Shown here piece by piece: positions 1 to 9,913 of a stretch of DNA of 64,000 nucleotides (within the stretch, counting starts at the first letter, position 1; the number at the start of each line of letters is the position of its first letter). The notes below the pieces were generated by a model, which saw only the letters and a program-made list of their open reading frames with translations, was not told where the DNA came from and made no database searches. Origin of the DNA: Lysinibacillus fusiformis. GTDB taxonomy: Bacteria > Bacillota > Bacilli > Bacillales_A > Planococcaceae. The position numbers were made by a program, and so were the translations under genes. The stretch spans positions 558,001 to 622,000 of the forward strand of contig NZ_CP041696.1 in NCBI RefSeq assembly GCF_007362955.1, in the 5' to 3' direction.

Positions 1-857
1 AAGTCGTTAGGGTCATGAGCTGGTGTCATTTTTACTACACCTGTACCAAATTCCATATCAACATAGTCATCTGCTACGATTGGAATTTCACGGCCAACGA
101 TAGGTAGAATTACTGTTTTCCCAATTAAATGTTGGTAACGCTCATCTTTCGGATGAACCGCAACTCCTGAGTCACCTAACATTGTTTCTGGGCGTGTTGT
201 CGCTACCTCCACATAACCTGAACCATCTGCTAATGGATACTTCATGTGGTAGAAAGCACCTTGAACATCTTGGTAGATAACCTCAATATCTGATAACGCT
301 GTTTTCGCAGCAGGGTCCCAGTTAATAATACGTTCGCCACGATAAATTAACCCTTTTTCATACAATTGAACAAATACAGTATTAACAGCATCTGATAGAC
401 CTTTGTCGAGTGTGAAACGTTCACGAGAATAGTCTAATGCAAGGCCAAGCTTCGCCCATTGTTGGCGGATATGCCCAGCATACTCTTCTTTCCATTCCCA
501 TGTTTTTTCGAGGAATTTTTCACGTCCTAAATCATAACGTGTAATACCGTCTTCACGCAGTTTGGCCTCCACTTTTGCTTGTGTTGCAATACCCGCATGG
601 TCCATACCTGGCAACCAAAGTGCATCATAACCTTGCATACGCTTCATACGCGTTAAAATATCTTGTAAAGCTGTATCCCATGCATGACCAAGGTGCAATT
701 TCCCTGTTACGTTTGGTGGTGGAATAACGATTGAATACGGTTCTTTACCGCTTTCAGGTTGTGCTTCGAAAAATTTACCTTGTAACCACCACTCATAGCG
801 ACCCGCTTCAATAGACTGTGGATCGTATTTCGTCGGCATTGAAATGTTTTCTGTCAT
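1..857 (-). CDS. valS: Valyl-tRNA synthetase, N-terminal part
   Basis: Charges tRNA-Val with valine in the cytoplasm (class I aminoacyl-tRNA synthetase). The visible 285 or so residues start [20 protein letters not shown] and contain the class I HIGH-type signature as KLHLGH near residue 50, followed by [10 protein letters not shown] and the start of the editing (CP1) domain with [10 protein letters not shown]. The start ATG has a strong ribosome site (AGGAGGAG) seven or so bases upstream. The gene runs off the left edge, so the KMSKS loop and anticodon-binding domain are not seen. Expression is controlled by the T-box leader directly upstream. Identification is very safe. Confidence 0.97.
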   Translation of the reverse strand, partial: MTENISMPTKYDPQSIEAGRYEWWLQGKFFEAQPESGKEPYSIVIPPPNVTGKLHLGHAWDTALQDILTRMKRMQGYDALWLPGMDHAGIATQAKVEAKLREDGITRYDLGREKFLEKTWEWKEEYAGHIRQQWAKLGLALDYSRERFTLDKGLSDAVNTVFVQLYEKGLIYRGERIINWDPAAKTALSDIEVIYQDVQGAFYHMKYPLADGSGYVEVATTRPETMLGDSGVAVHPKDERYQHLIGKTVILPIVGREIPIVADDYVDMEFGTGVVKMTPAHDPND

Positions 858-1024
858 CTTGACTCCTCCTGTTGACTAATAATTTTTGAAATAAATCAAT
901 TGGTCTAAAACGAATTTTCTGTCCAGATTTTCCATTGTGTCTACACAATGAACTCCTTTGAAAATCTGCGATATTTACCAGAGACTTTATTGCCAAAGAA
1001 ATTGTTTAAACAAGATTTTTGGAC

Positions 1025-1378
1025 AATAAAAAAACTCCTAGCGTCTACAAAAGGACGAAGGAGTTTAGTTCGCGGTACCACCTTTAATTCCAGCAGGTTT
1101 AAGTCAAACGCTCACGTACAACCTCATTTTTTATGACAGCGCTTTTTACTAGCCCTAGTCACCAGAAAATAACGATTTATACTTGATTTGCTTATACTTA
1201 CTTCTACTGGCTCTCAATTCGATAACGGTGTTTAACCGGCTTTAACTACTATTAGTTCACTAAAGCTGCTCGAAGGCTACGTTCAATTATGCACAAATAG
1301 AAACTTTTCAGCTACCGTTTCCTCTCTAAATATGTGCGAATAATTTACTCTTCCCTGTCATAGCATCTATATTCGACT
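1025..1378 (-). promoter_or_regulatory. T-box riboswitch leader of valS
   Basis: On the minus strand the leader shows the diagnostic T-box AAAGGTGGTACCGCG (about 1070-1085), followed by a terminator hairpin pairing AACTCCTTCGTCC with the segment ending GCTAGGAGTT and then a T-run (1028-1062). Near the 5' end there is a stem I signature, AGAGAG followed by GGTAGCTGAAAA (about 1300-1330). Known T-boxes sense uncharged tRNA through stem I and pair the tRNA CCA end with the T-box bulge to switch from terminator to antiterminator. The downstream gene implies tRNA-Val as ligand; I did not fix the specifier codon. Confidence 0.92.
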
Positions 1379-1384
1379 TTCCAC

Positions 1385-1414
1385 ATTGTAACGCAAAATC
1401 GTGCACTTTTTCAA
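1385..1414 (-). promoter_or_regulatory. Sigma-A promoter of the valS T-box transcript
   Basis: Minus strand TTGAAA (1409-1414) and TACAAT (1385-1390) are separated by 18 bases, close to the vegetative consensus. Transcription would start near 1378, giving a leader of roughly 500 nt to the valS start, in line with a T-box. Confidence 0.6.
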
Positions 1415-1474
1415 GTGATTTAGTTATTTTAGCTAGTCTGTTTAAAGTAAATAGAAAAGGAAGTGAATATTCAT

Positions 1475-1669
1475 ATGCGACGACGTAAATACAATCCCTG
1501 GTTTTTACCACCTTGGCTACGACAAATTCGTTTCTATTGCAGAACGATTATTATACCGATTTGTGCATTTCAGTTTGTGCGGGTCATCATCGTACCAACT
1601 TCTGGCGATTTGATCTTCTTATTACTACTGCTTCTTCTTTGCTATTTACTTTTGAATGATGTCATTTGA
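1475..1669 (+). CDS. Small basic membrane protein, hypothetical
   Basis: A 64-residue protein starting MRRRKYNPWFLPPWLR, very basic and aromatic at the N-terminus, with two hydrophobic stretches (about residues 20-37 and 40-60, the second leucine-rich). ATG at 1475 is preferred over the in-frame GTG at 1463 because an AAAAGGAAG ribosome site lies just upstream. It is divergent from valS and its end overlaps the end of the minus-strand SpoVID-like gene. I do not recognise a family; position and size suggest a small sporulation-related or membrane protein, which is inference only. Confidence 0.5.
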   Translation: MRRRKYNPWFLPPWLRQIRFYCRTIIIPICAFQFVRVIIVPTSGDLIFLLLLLLLCYLLLNDVI

Positions 1670-2251
1670 AGCACGTACTTTTAACGGTGTATAGTTTTCC
1701 GTTAAATCCCAAATCATTGTTGGTACTTCATCCCAGGAACTGGACTCGCGCACAGCCGTATGATTAGAGGATTCCCTTAGCACTATTTTTTGCTCAACAG
1801 GAGCCGGTTTTTCTACATGAACAGCAACCTCTACAGGAGCAGCCTGTTCTTCTAAAACTAAAGCTTTTTCAACTACTGGCTCTGACTCACTAAAAATACT
1901 TGTAACTGTCCATTCCAACTGACACATTTGATTTGCAAGTGTGGGCCGAACATCTTTTACCATCAAATCTTCAATAGCGGCATCTTTCGGTAAATCAACA
2001 TGTAAAGGTACAGCATACTCAAAATACCCTGTATCCCCTTGAATATCAAGTGCATCAATTTTAACTAAATCTTCAACATCCTTAAAATTTTGCAAGTCTT
2101 GAAAATCAAAGCGAACATGTGAAGTAATATGATAAATACCGACTAAACGTACTGAATCATCCAGCTGCATGGCTTGCCACTGTGGCTTAATCTGTACAGC
2201 TGCTATTTCTGTTGGGCAACCATACCCTGGAAAACAAAATGTCTCACGCAT
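1646..2251 (-). CDS. SpoVID-like spore coat assembly protein, short form
   Basis: About 200 residues. The N-terminal half (VRLVGIYHITSHVRFDFQ, then YFEYAVPLHVDLPKDAA) has the layout of the SpoVID N-terminal domain (a repeating beta domain with a hydrophobic-polar VDxTIPK-like stretch), and the gene sits between hemL and valS, where B. subtilis has spoVID. SpoVID directs coat encasement around the forespore. Unlike classical SpoVID it has no C-terminal LysM domain; the C-terminus is a short Glu/Val-rich linker. The annotated ATG lacks a ribosome site; AGGGAGGG lies before in-frame ATT and ATC codons at 2275 and 2272, so translation may begin there and add seven or eight residues. Assignment is by context and weak similarity. 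Confidence 0.5.
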   Translation of the reverse strand: MRETFCFPGYGCPTEIAAVQIKPQWQAMQLDDSVRLVGIYHITSHVRFDFQDLQNFKDVEDLVKIDALDIQGDTGYFEYAVPLHVDLPKDAAIEDLMVKDVRPTLANQMCQLEWTVTSIFSESEPVVEKALVLEEQAAPVEVAVHVEKPAPVEQKIVLRESSNHTAVRESSSWDEVPTMIWDLTENYTPLKVRASNDIIQK

Positions 2252-2707
2252 ATTCCAAGTTTTCTGTTCGATAATAATCCCTCCCTTTGCATCATATGAC
2301 TTTCGAGAAGGTTGTATGCTTTAGAACAAGTTAGATGTTGTTGGTTTCGCGATACTTTTTCTGCAAATATGGCTATTTCTATAGCAGACATAAAAGAGGC
2401 GTCTAAAAAATCATTCAACCTTTATATCTTTCTACTGTTTAAAAATACGTTATATTTTCCATTCCCAAAGCAGTAGCGGCAGTAGCAATCTACGCAATTT
2501 TTACCTTAATATCAAAAAATAGCATACTAGGAAGGACTCCTAGCATACTATTTTCACTTTGGAACAGCCTCTTTTTACTTTGATCGCACTAAATGTTAAG
2601 AAGACTCCTAACCTGAAATAAAGATAGAAATAGATTTCGACGCCTGTTACACTGAAACCATTAGCATGTCCCCGGCGTCGAAAATCTCCATCGATTAAAA
2701 TTGTTCT
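2252..2707. other. Intergenic region with remnant of a MITE-like repeat
   Basis: No gene seen. The stretch 2483-2569 resembles the right end of the element at 33673-33928: both carry a TATCAAAAAA(A)TAG segment, a palindromic AGCATACTA block and end in GGAACAGCC or GGGACAGCC. The palindrome (2520-2552) could also terminate transcription on either strand. Confidence 0.5.
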
Positions 2708-3154
2708 TTATACGTTTACCATTTTTATTTTATTTGCCACTCGATCCGTTAACATTTGAGTTGCTTTCGGTACAATCGGTTTAAAAATTGGGTTTAACAC
2801 AGGTCCTGCTAATCCGCCTGCAGTTACTTCTAAAAAGCCTGTCATTTTTGTATTGCCTGCGTCAATGCTTTCAGCAAGGAAATAGCCATTTCCTGAGAAA
2901 TTATCAGATATACCTTTTAACTTAAACGTTACTTTCGAAGGTGCTATCCATTCTAAAATAGTAATCTCTACTTCTACTGTTTTTTTCAGTACACCTACAT
3001 TCCCTTTAAATGTCCATGTAGAATTCTTATCATCTATCATCGTATGCGCACTATAACCTGGAACAAGTTTTGCCCATTTCTCCATATTGCTAACGAAATC
3101 CCATACATTTTCAATCTCTACGGGTACTTCCACTGTATGTGTGCCTGTTGCCAT
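2708..3154 (-). CDS. CoxG/SRPBCC family protein
   Basis: 148 residues, beginning MATGTHTVEVPVEIENVWDF, the typical first strand and helix of the SRPBCC (START-like) hydrophobic-ligand-binding fold; the rest alternates strands and ends in a long amphipathic helix (VPKATQMLTDRVANKIK). It resembles the CoxG / carbon-monoxide-dehydrogenase subunit G group, which in firmicutes without CO dehydrogenase has no proven role. It is a single gene between the SpoVID-like gene and the haem operon, in the same direction; start chosen at the ATG matching family N-termini. Family assignment is firm, function unknown. Confidence 0.8.
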   Translation of the reverse strand: MATGTHTVEVPVEIENVWDFVSNMEKWAKLVPGYSAHTMIDDKNSTWTFKGNVGVLKKTVEVEITILEWIAPSKVTFKLKGISDNFSGNGYFLAESIDAGNTKMTGFLEVTAGGLAGPVLNPIFKPIVPKATQMLTDRVANKIKMVNV

Positions 3155-3245
3155 ATAAAACCACTACTTTCTTTTCTGAATAGCTTTATTATAAATGATT
3201 TCGCCCTCAATTTGGCTATGCTGAAAGTTATAATTTTGACAAAAA

Positions 3246-3273
3246 AAAGCCACCAAAAATGGATGGCTCTAAG
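3246..3273 (-). terminator. Terminator of the haem operon
   Basis: Minus-strand hairpin AGCCATCC / GG-TGGCT with a short AT loop followed by eight T, just after the hemL stop. Confidence 0.75.
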
Positions 3274-3279
3274 TATATA

Positions 3280-4572
3280 TTATTTTGCTAGTTGCGCAAA
3301 GACTTTATGGAAGGCATCTACCGTTTTTGCGATATGCTCCTCTGTATGAGCGGTAGAAATGAATAAACCTTCAAATTGAGATGGCGGTAAGAAGATACCT
3401 TCCTCTGCCATTAGACGGAAATATTCGGCGAATAATTGTAAATCAGACGTTTTTGCTGAAGCAAAGTCAATTACTTCTTCATTCGTAAAGAAGAAGCCAA
3501 TCATTGAACCAGCTCGATTTACTGTATGTGGAATATTGTATTTAGTCGCAGCAGCTCGGAAACCGTTCTCTAGTTGATCTCCTAATTTTGTAAAATACTC
3601 ATAAGAGCTTACATCAAGGCGAGACAAAGTTTCATAACCGGCCGTCATCGCTAATGGATTACCTGATAGAGTCCCTGCTTGGTAAATAGGACCTGCTGGT
3701 GCCACTTGCTCCATAACTTCTTTTTTACCAGCGTATGCACCAACAGGAAGTCCACCGCCAATAACTTTACCTAGCGTTGTTATATCTGGTGTTACCTCGA
3801 AATAACCTTGTGCACAGCCATAATCAACACGGAAGCCAGTCATCACCTCATCAAAAATCAGAAGTGCGCCATGCTCTTTTGTTAAATCACGTAAACCTTG
3901 AAGGAAGCCTGGTTGTGGTGGGACGACACCCATATTGCCAGCTACTGGTTCAACAATTACTGCGGCAAGTTCAGTACCAAATTTTTCAAAAATTTGTTTT
4001 GCACTGTCTAAATCATTGTACGCCACTGTTAATGTATTACGAGCAATGTCAGCAGGCACACCAGGGCTATCAGGTAAACCTAATGTCGCCACACCAGAAC
4101 CAGCCTTAATAAGTAACGAGTCACCATGACCATGATATGAACCTTCAAATTTTAATATTTTATCACGCCCTGTAACACCACGTGCTACACGTAAGGCTGA
4201 CATCGTTGCCTCTGTCCCTGATGATACAAAACGAATCATCTCCATACCAGGTAAACGGTCCAATACTAATTTGGCTAGTTTATTTTCCGTATAGCTTGGC
4301 GCTCCAAAAGAAGAGCCTTTCGCTGCTGTTTCAGCAATCGCTTTTACGACTTCTGGGTGAGTATGCCCCAAAATAAGAGGTCCCCATGATAGTACGTAGT
4401 CAATGTATTCATTGCCATCAATGTCTCTAATAATTGCACCGTGACCAGATTCCATGAAAATCGGGTCCATGTTTACTGATTTGAATGCACGTACCGGGCT
4501 ACTTACGCCACCTGGCATTAAGTTGACAGCTTCTGCATATGCTTGTTTTGATTTTTCGTAAGAACGCGCCAT
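3280..4572 (-). CDS. hemL: Glutamate-1-semialdehyde 2,1-aminomutase
   Basis: Converts glutamate-1-semialdehyde to 5-aminolevulinate, the second step of C5 haem synthesis; cytosolic, PLP-dependent class III aminotransferase fold. 430 residues, full length. The PLP lysine lies in [14 protein letters not shown] near residue 268; GSYHGHGD and FDEVMTGFR (cofactor aspartate) are present. Start ATG follows GAGGAGAAATAA, a ribosome site inside the end of hemB; there is no gap between hemB stop and this start, so the genes are translationally coupled. Last gene of the haem operon. Confidence 0.97.
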   Translation of the reverse strand: MARSYEKSKQAYAEAVNLMPGGVSSPVRAFKSVNMDPIFMESGHGAIIRDIDGNEYIDYVLSWGPLILGHTHPEVVKAIAETAAKGSSFGAPSYTENKLAKLVLDRLPGMEMIRFVSSGTEATMSALRVARGVTGRDKILKFEGSYHGHGDSLLIKAGSGVATLGLPDSPGVPADIARNTLTVAYNDLDSAKQIFEKFGTELAAVIVEPVAGNMGVVPPQPGFLQGLRDLTKEHGALLIFDEVMTGFRVDYGCAQGYFEVTPDITTLGKVIGGGLPVGAYAGKKEVMEQVAPAGPIYQAGTLSGNPLAMTAGYETLSRLDVSSYEYFTKLGDQLENGFRAAATKYNIPHTVNRAGSMIGFFFTNEEVIDFASAKTSDLQLFAEYFRLMAEEGIFLPPSQFEGLFISTAHTEEHIAKTVDAFHKVFAQLAK

Positions 4573-5553
4573 TTATTTCTCCTCCAACCAACGTGCTACA
4601 TCTTTTGCATGATACGTAATGATTAAATCTGAACCTGCACGCTTCATGCCTAGTAATGTTTCAAGCACTACTTTTTTCTCTTCAATCCAGCCATTAATAG
4701 CTGCAGCTTTGATCATTGCATATTCGCCTGAAACGTTATAAGCAACAATCGGTAATGGAAAGTTATTTTTTACATCTCGAATTATATCTAAATAGCTAAG
4801 AGCTGGCTTAACAATTAAGAAATCTGCACCTTCTGCAATGTCTGATTCTGCTTCACGGAATGCTTCCATACGGTTCGATGGATCCATTTGGTATGATTTA
4901 CGATCTCCAAATTGTGGTGCTCCATCAGCTGCATCACGGAATGGACCATAGTAGCTTGAAGCATATTTTACTGCATATGACATAATCGGCACATTTTCAA
5001 AGCCTGCTTCGTCTAATCCTGCACGAATAGCTGTGACAAAACCATCCATCATATTGGATGGTGCAATAATATCTGCCCCTGCTTTAACTTGAGATACCGC
5101 TGTGCGCGCTAAAACGTCTAGTGAAGGATCGTTTAAAATTTGATCACCTTCAATTAGGCCACAATGGCCGTGATCTGTAAATTCACATAGGCATGTATCT
5201 GCAATAACTAATAGTTTTGGATGACGTGTTTTAATAAGACGAGTAGCTTCTTGTACGATACCGTGGTCATGGAATGCACCTGTACCTACCGCATCTTTTT
5301 CTGCTGGTAAGCCAAATAGAATAACTGCTGGAATCCCTAAAGCCACAACTTCATCAATTTCAGCACCAAGTTTATCTAATGAAAATTGGAAAACTCCTGG
5401 CATAGAATGAACTTCTTTTTTAATATTTTCGCCCTCAATGACGAAAATCGGATAAATTAAGTCTTCTTTGTGTAAGTAAGTTTCTTTTACCATAGATCGC
5501 ATCGCTGCACTCGAACGCAAACGACGATGTCTTTGAAATTGTAATTGTGTCAT
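4573..5553 (-). CDS. hemB: Porphobilinogen synthase (5-aminolevulinate dehydratase)
   Basis: Condenses two 5-aminolevulinate molecules into porphobilinogen. 326 residues, full length. Schiff-base lysines are visible in MSYAVKYAS (about residue 195) and [12 protein letters not shown] (about 248). The segment [14 protein letters not shown] near residue 120 carries the three cysteines of the zinc-dependent type. GAGGAAAG precedes the ATG; the start overlaps the hemD stop by four bases (ATGA), indicating translational coupling within the operon. Confidence 0.97.
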   Translation of the reverse strand: MTQLQFQRHRRLRSSAAMRSMVKETYLHKEDLIYPIFVIEGENIKKEVHSMPGVFQFSLDKLGAEIDEVVALGIPAVILFGLPAEKDAVGTGAFHDHGIVQEATRLIKTRHPKLLVIADTCLCEFTDHGHCGLIEGDQILNDPSLDVLARTAVSQVKAGADIIAPSNMMDGFVTAIRAGLDEAGFENVPIMSYAVKYASSYYGPFRDAADGAPQFGDRKSYQMDPSNRMEAFREAESDIAEGADFLIVKPALSYLDIIRDVKNNFPLPIVAYNVSGEYAMIKAAAINGWIEEKKVVLETLLGMKRAGSDLIITYHAKDVARWLEEK

Positions 5554-6311
5554 GTTCTTTCCTCTACTTTCATTAATTCCTCAATGACTGCTTGCATAGT
5601 ATATACACTTGGCATAACATCCACGCTAGCACCATGATTTAAAATAGCTGCCTCTGTAATATGACCGATTGCCGCCACACGAGTTGCTTCCCACCCTATT
5701 ATTGATGCTACATCCATTGCATAAACATCGACAGCAGATGGGCTAGCAAAAACCACAGTTACATCCTCATGTGAACGAATACAGTTGATAATTACTTGTT
5801 TTTGGTCGTGACGTTCAATCGTTTCATAGACCGTCCATTCCTTTAGTTCAAACGGTAAGCCTTCCTTTAATGTCTTTTTCGCTTTTTCACCACGAATAAA
5901 TAAACATGTTGGATTGTCTCCCGCTACACCCGGAAATTCTTTGACAAATACATCTGCACTAAACACTGAAGGCATAAAGCTGACATGAAAGCCTAGCTGT
6001 TCTAATGCTTCAGTTGTTTTTGTACCGATGGATGCAATTTTCCCTTGAAAATGCCTTGCGTTTAAATTAAATCGTTTCATTTTACTGGCAAAAGCATCTA
6101 CTGCATTTTGACTCGTAAAAATGAGCCACTTAAATTGACGTGCAAACTCTAAATGCACATCATCATTTCTATCTATTAGTTCGCAGGTTTCAATCAATGG
6201 GGTAATGACTGCTTGGCCACCTAAAGCTTTTATGTCATCAATAATTGTTGAAGTTTTAGATGTACCTGTCAAAATTATTTTTTTACCTTTTAAAGGTAAA
6301 CTATTTTGCAT
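5550..6311 (-). CDS. hemD: Uroporphyrinogen-III synthase
   Basis: Cyclises hydroxymethylbilane to uroporphyrinogen III with inversion of ring D. 253 residues, two similar Rossmann-like halves; recognisable are [12 protein letters not shown] at the start, the conserved [13 protein letters not shown] near residue 75 and [12 protein letters not shown] near 185. This family is poorly conserved, so the operon position between hemC and hemB adds much of the certainty. Start overlaps the end of hemC by 11 bases. Confidence 0.93.
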   Translation of the reverse strand: MQNSLPLKGKKIILTGTSKTSTIIDDIKALGGQAVITPLIETCELIDRNDDVHLEFARQFKWLIFTSQNAVDAFASKMKRFNLNARHFQGKIASIGTKTTEALEQLGFHVSFMPSVFSADVFVKEFPGVAGDNPTCLFIRGEKAKKTLKEGLPFELKEWTVYETIERHDQKQVIINCIRSHEDVTVVFASPSAVDVYAMDVASIIGWEATRVAAIGHITEAAILNHGASVDVMPSVYTMQAVIEELMKVEERT

Positions 6312-7233
6312 CTTGCTCTGCCTTTACACGTTGAATTAAATCAAAGGCCCCTTGCTTCGTTAAAATATCGGCAAGTTCTTTCCCAATAACTTCTGGTTTT
6401 GAGCCTACCACTGTTTCTTTATAAATCACCGAAGCATCTGGCGCTGCAACTAAACCTGTAAGTGTAAGTTCTTCCCCATTCGATTTTGCATACCCTGCGA
6501 TAGGTACTTGACAGCCACCATCCATAGCTGCTAAAAAGGCACGTTCAGCATGTGCTTCTTGCCATGTAGCATTATCTGTTAATTTAGCTAGTTCAGCTAA
6601 TAGTTCAGCATCATCTTCGCGACATTCAATACCTAAAGAGCCCTGCGCTACCGCTGGTAAACAATCTTCTACAGATAAGAATTCAGTGACAACATCTTCG
6701 CTCCAGCCAAGGCGCTTTAGTCCTGCTGCCGCTAATATGATAGCATCATATTCTTCTGTTTCAAGTTTCGCTAAACGTGTATCTACATTTCCACGAATCC
6801 ATTTAATTTCTATATCTGGGCGTACCGTTAAGAGCTGAGCACTACGACGAAGAGAACTTGTCCCAACAACAGATCCTGCTGGAAGATCTGTAAATTTTAT
6901 ATGTCCTTTTGAAATAAAGGCATCTCGTGCATCTTCACGTGGCGGAATACAACCAATGACTAATCCTTCTGGCAGTACTGCAGGCATATCCTTCATTGAA
7001 TGCACCGCAAAGTCAATTTCTTTATCATACAGTGCTTGTTCTATTTCTTTCACAAAAAGCCCTTTGCCACCAACTTTAGAAAGTTGAACATCTAAAATTT
7101 GGTCTCCTTTTGTGACAATTTCCTTCACTTCAAATTCGAATGGCGCACCTGCTGCCTTTAGCTCATTAATGAACCAATTTGTTTGTGTTAATGCCAGCTT
7201 ACTTCTCCTAGAACCTACAATAATTTTTCTCAA
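6301..7233 (-). CDS. hemC: Hydroxymethylbilane synthase (porphobilinogen deaminase)
   Basis: Polymerises four porphobilinogens to hydroxymethylbilane. 310 residues. Visible are the N-terminal [25 protein letters not shown] segment ([16 protein letters not shown] near residue 80), RRSAQLL and the cysteine that holds the dipyrromethane cofactor in [12 protein letters not shown] (about residue 241). The start codon is TTG, with GGAG just upstream; 18 bases separate it from the hemX stop. Operon member between hemX and hemD. Confidence 0.96.
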   Translation of the reverse strand: MRKIIVGSRRSKLALTQTNWFINELKAAGAPFEFEVKEIVTKGDQILDVQLSKVGGKGLFVKEIEQALYDKEIDFAVHSMKDMPAVLPEGLVIGCIPPREDARDAFISKGHIKFTDLPAGSVVGTSSLRRSAQLLTVRPDIEIKWIRGNVDTRLAKLETEEYDAIILAAAGLKRLGWSEDVVTEFLSVEDCLPAVAQGSLGIECREDDAELLAELAKLTDNATWQEAHAERAFLAAMDGGCQVPIAGYAKSNGEELTLTGLVAAPDASVIYKETVVGSKPEVIGKELADILTKQGAFDLIQRVKAEQDAK

Positions 7234-7251
7234 CAGTCTCCAACCTTTCTT

Positions 7252-8079
7252 CTAATACCATAAATGGAATCGCGATAAACTACTTCCTAAAAAGAAATTG
7301 ACGACAACTAATAAATACGCGTAAATATGCACCCACGCATAATTCGTGCCTGTCAGTTTACCTTTACGATTCACATATAAAATACAGCAATACAAAACTA
7401 ATATGATAAAAGACCCAATTATCTTCGCATCAAAAATAGATAAACTCTCTAACGTTAGTAGTGCCCATTCAAACCCTAAAATTAAACTTATAAATAACAT
7501 TGGAATGCCAACAAAAAATGAAATATTCATCCAATTGCTCGTTTGTTGTAATGATGGTAAACGCGTCCATAAATATGACCATTTTTTTTGTTTAAGTAAA
7601 CGATATAAAACTAAATACAATATCGCAAAAACAAATGTCAGTGTAAACGCTGCGTACGATAAAATTGCAAAGGAAATATGAATAAAGAGCATTTCTGAAA
7701 TTAATGTTTCGCCAACTGCTCCAGTCGGTCGTTTCGGCATAAATGTAAAAATACTAGCGAACACAAATCCTAGTATATTAATGATAAATACCGGCAAATC
7801 GACCCTTGCTATACAATGAAGAATAATCGACAGCGTCACTAATAGCCATGAGTAGAATAGAATTCCCTCATACAAGGATAATATTGGAAAACGTTTCGTT
7901 TCCACAAAAGTTAATAAAATAATGGCACTTTGAATTACCCATACAAATGAAACTAGCCAAAAAGCAATCCGCCTTGCTCGCACTTGTTTATAAAAGTAAT
8001 CAGTAAAGTAAAATACAAGACTGATGGCATACAAGACGATCATCACTTCGTAGAGCCTGGTCATTGTCAAATCAGCCAA
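7252..8079 (-). CDS. hemX: HemX, cytochrome c assembly-type membrane protein
   Basis: Integral membrane protein of the CcsA/HemX family; in B. subtilis HemX lowers the level of glutamyl-tRNA reductase. About 275 residues with roughly eight hydrophobic segments, starting LADLTMTRLYEVMIVLYAIS, which parallels Bacillus HemX N-termini. I prefer the TTG at 8077-8079, with AAGAAGGGA six bases upstream, over a longer reading from 8112. The family's tryptophan-rich haem motif is not evident. A 270-base gap with a strong hairpin separates it from hemA. Confidence 0.88.
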   Translation of the reverse strand: MADLTMTRLYEVMIVLYAISLVFYFTDYFYKQVRARRIAFWLVSFVWVIQSAIILLTFVETKRFPILSLYEGILFYSWLLVTLSIILHCIARVDLPVFIINILGFVFASIFTFMPKRPTGAVGETLISEMLFIHISFAILSYAAFTLTFVFAILYLVLYRLLKQKKWSYLWTRLPSLQQTSNWMNISFFVGIPMLFISLILGFEWALLTLESLSIFDAKIIGSFIILVLYCCILYVNRKGKLTGTNYAWVHIYAYLLVVVNFFLGSSLSRFHLWY

Positions 8080-8348
8080 TAGACATCCCTTCTTTATATC
8101 GAAAAGTGCCAAAGTGACTTCAATAGTACTTCAGCCTAGAAAACAAAGACGTTTTCGTATCCTTAGTTTACCATACAGATACGAAAACGCCTCATATAAT
8201 TACAATTAGAAAAGGCGCTTTCGCGCCCGTTTGTACCTGCCGCTGACGCTTTCGGCACGGAAAAGATTTACTACTGTCGCTTCGCTTTCACGCAAAAAAG
8301 ATTGGTTGCTATCATTGTGCTATCTATACTCAAGCTTTTACTGACATT
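8080..8348 (-). terminator. hemA-hemX gap with strong hairpin
   Basis: Minus-strand hairpin at 8148-8191 pairs GCGTTTTCGTATC with GATACGAAAACG across a 16-base loop and is followed by a T-rich run (TTTGTTTTC). A second short palindrome, GGCGCGAAAGCGCC, lies at about 8215-8228. The first looks like an intrinsic terminator or a processing/attenuation site between hemA and the other haem genes; no further gene is seen here. Confidence 0.6.
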
Positions 8349-9713
8349 TTAGAAAGAGTATTTTGTCTCAGTAGAAGTTTGTGTTTGCTGTAATCGTTCT
8401 TTACGTTCGATTTCTTGCTTACTCATTGCTTCAACTTCTGCTTCCACAGCATCCTCAATACCAAAAATTTGTTGGAATAAACGTAATTGTTCATTTGCTT
8501 TTGGTGAATTTGCCATTTCTTTAGCTTGTAAAATAGGCTCTTTTAATAATTGATTAATAATAGATTTTGTATGCTTACTTAAAATTTTGCGCTCACGATC
8601 CGTTAAATCTGGCATTTTATTTTCAATACTGCTCATTGTTTCTTCTTGAATATGATTCGCTTTTTTTCGTAATGCAGAGATGACCGGCACGACACCAAGT
8701 GTTGCAAACCAATCTTTGAAAAGCACAACTTCTTTATCAATCATTTGTGTAATTTCAGCTGCTGCGCGCTCACGCTCTGCTAGATTTGCCTCTACAATGC
8801 CTTGTAAATCATCTATATCATATAAGAAAACGTTCGGTAAATCACCGACACGTGGATCAATATCGCGAGGGACCGCAATGTCTACCATAAATAACGGTTT
8901 ACCTTTACGTAAACGTTCAACAAATTGCATTAATTCATAGTCAATGACGAAATCTGTTGCGCCTGTAGACGTTATTAAAATGTCTGCCTCCAATAATGAA
9001 CACTGTAATTCCTTCATTGATTTTGCTTCACCATGGAATTTTGCAGCTAAACTTTCTGCTTTTTCAAACGTACGGTTAATCACTGTCACTTTCCCTACAC
9101 CACTACCGTATAAGTTCTCAATAGCAAGTTCACCCATTTTACCTGCGCCTAAAATAGCCACATGTTTGCGTTGTAAAGATCCGAAGATTTTCTTTGCTAA
9201 TTCTACTGCTGCATAAGAAACTGATACCGCATTTTCACCAATAGCTGTTTCATTATGTGCACGCTTCGCAAATGTGACTGCTTGTTTAAATAACTGATTG
9301 TAAACCGTACCTGTCGTCCCAATCTCTTGTCCATTCAAGAAGCTTTTCTTCACTTGTCCTAAAATTTGCGTCTCACCAAGAACCATTGAATCAATTCCTG
9401 CTGTTACTTTGAATAAATGTTCTAATGCCTCATCTTCTTCACGAATTGTTAAATAAGAAGAAAATGTCTCCACAGGCAGGTCGAACCATTTAGCTAAAAA
9501 TTGTTTCACAAAATGACGCCCTGTATGTAATTGATCCACCACTGCATAAATTTCAGTGCGGTTACATGTCGATACAATGACGTTTTCTAATATACTTTTT
9601 TGTTTTTGTAGCGCTTCCATTGCTTGTGGTAGTTCACTTTCTATGAAAGATAACTTCTCACGAATCTCAACTGGCGCTGATTTATAATTCAGGCCTACTA
9701 CGATTGTATGCAT
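8349..9713 (-). CDS. hemA: Glutamyl-tRNA reductase
   Basis: First committed step of C5 haem synthesis: reduces glutamyl-tRNA to glutamate-1-semialdehyde with NADPH. 454 residues, starting [20 protein letters not shown]; catalytic cysteine C50 in [17 protein letters not shown]-binding GAGKMGELA near residue 180; long C-terminal dimerisation helix. ATG at 9713 is chosen over 9722 because GAGGTG lies six bases before it. The C-terminal tail is Gln/Thr-rich and slightly longer than usual. Promoter and candidate PerR site lie upstream. Confidence 0.97.
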   Translation of the reverse strand: MHTIVVGLNYKSAPVEIREKLSFIESELPQAMEALQKQKSILENVIVSTCNRTEIYAVVDQLHTGRHFVKQFLAKWFDLPVETFSSYLTIREEDEALEHLFKVTAGIDSMVLGETQILGQVKKSFLNGQEIGTTGTVYNQLFKQAVTFAKRAHNETAIGENAVSVSYAAVELAKKIFGSLQRKHVAILGAGKMGELAIENLYGSGVGKVTVINRTFEKAESLAAKFHGEAKSMKELQCSLLEADILITSTGATDFVIDYELMQFVERLRKGKPLFMVDIAVPRDIDPRVGDLPNVFLYDIDDLQGIVEANLAERERAAAEITQMIDKEVVLFKDWFATLGVVPVISALRKKANHIQEETMSSIENKMPDLTDRERKILSKHTKSIINQLLKEPILQAKEMANSPKANEQLRLFQQIFGIEDAVEAEVEAMSKQEIERKERLQQTQTSTETKYSF

Positions 9714-9748
9714 GAATAACACCTCACACGTTCTAATTCACAAATCTC

Positions 9749-9754
9749 ATTATA
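9749..9754 (-). promoter_or_regulatory. Candidate -10 element of hemA promoter
   Basis: TATAAT on the minus strand, 36 bases before the hemA start; the -35 region 17 bases further is a poor match (GATGAA). Confidence 0.4.
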
Positions 9755-9824
9755 GCATAGTTCGACAATAGTTCATCTAAAATTTGTGAACATGTCATGA
9801 AGAACTATAATTCAACTTTCTACA

Positions 9825-9839
9825 TTAGAATTATTATAA
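9825..9839. promoter_or_regulatory. Candidate PerR box upstream of hemA
   Basis: TTAGAATTATTATAA matches the PerR consensus TTATAATNATTATAA at every fixed position except one (G for T). In B. subtilis the hemAXCDBL operon is part of the PerR peroxide regulon, so the location is fitting, although the box is about 70 bases upstream of the best -10 element. Confidence 0.5.
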
Positions 9840-9878
9840 ACTAAGTGTAACAAATTATACGTCACGTTTCAAATTAAA

Positions 9879-9908
9879 AAAACTGCCCCGTAAATCTCGG
9901 AGCAGTTT
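9879..9908 (-). terminator. Terminator of the SLH-vWA gene
   Basis: Minus-strand hairpin AAACTGCTCCG / CGGGGCAGTTT followed by T-run, right after the stop of the gene at 9914. Confidence 0.8.
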
Positions 9909-9913
9909 ATCTC

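Noticed and set aside
2203..2418. 71-residue minus-strand frame overlapping the SpoVID-like gene
   Set aside because: Overlaps the better frame, has no ribosome site and no domain; its apparent start region only provides the ribosome site of the other gene.
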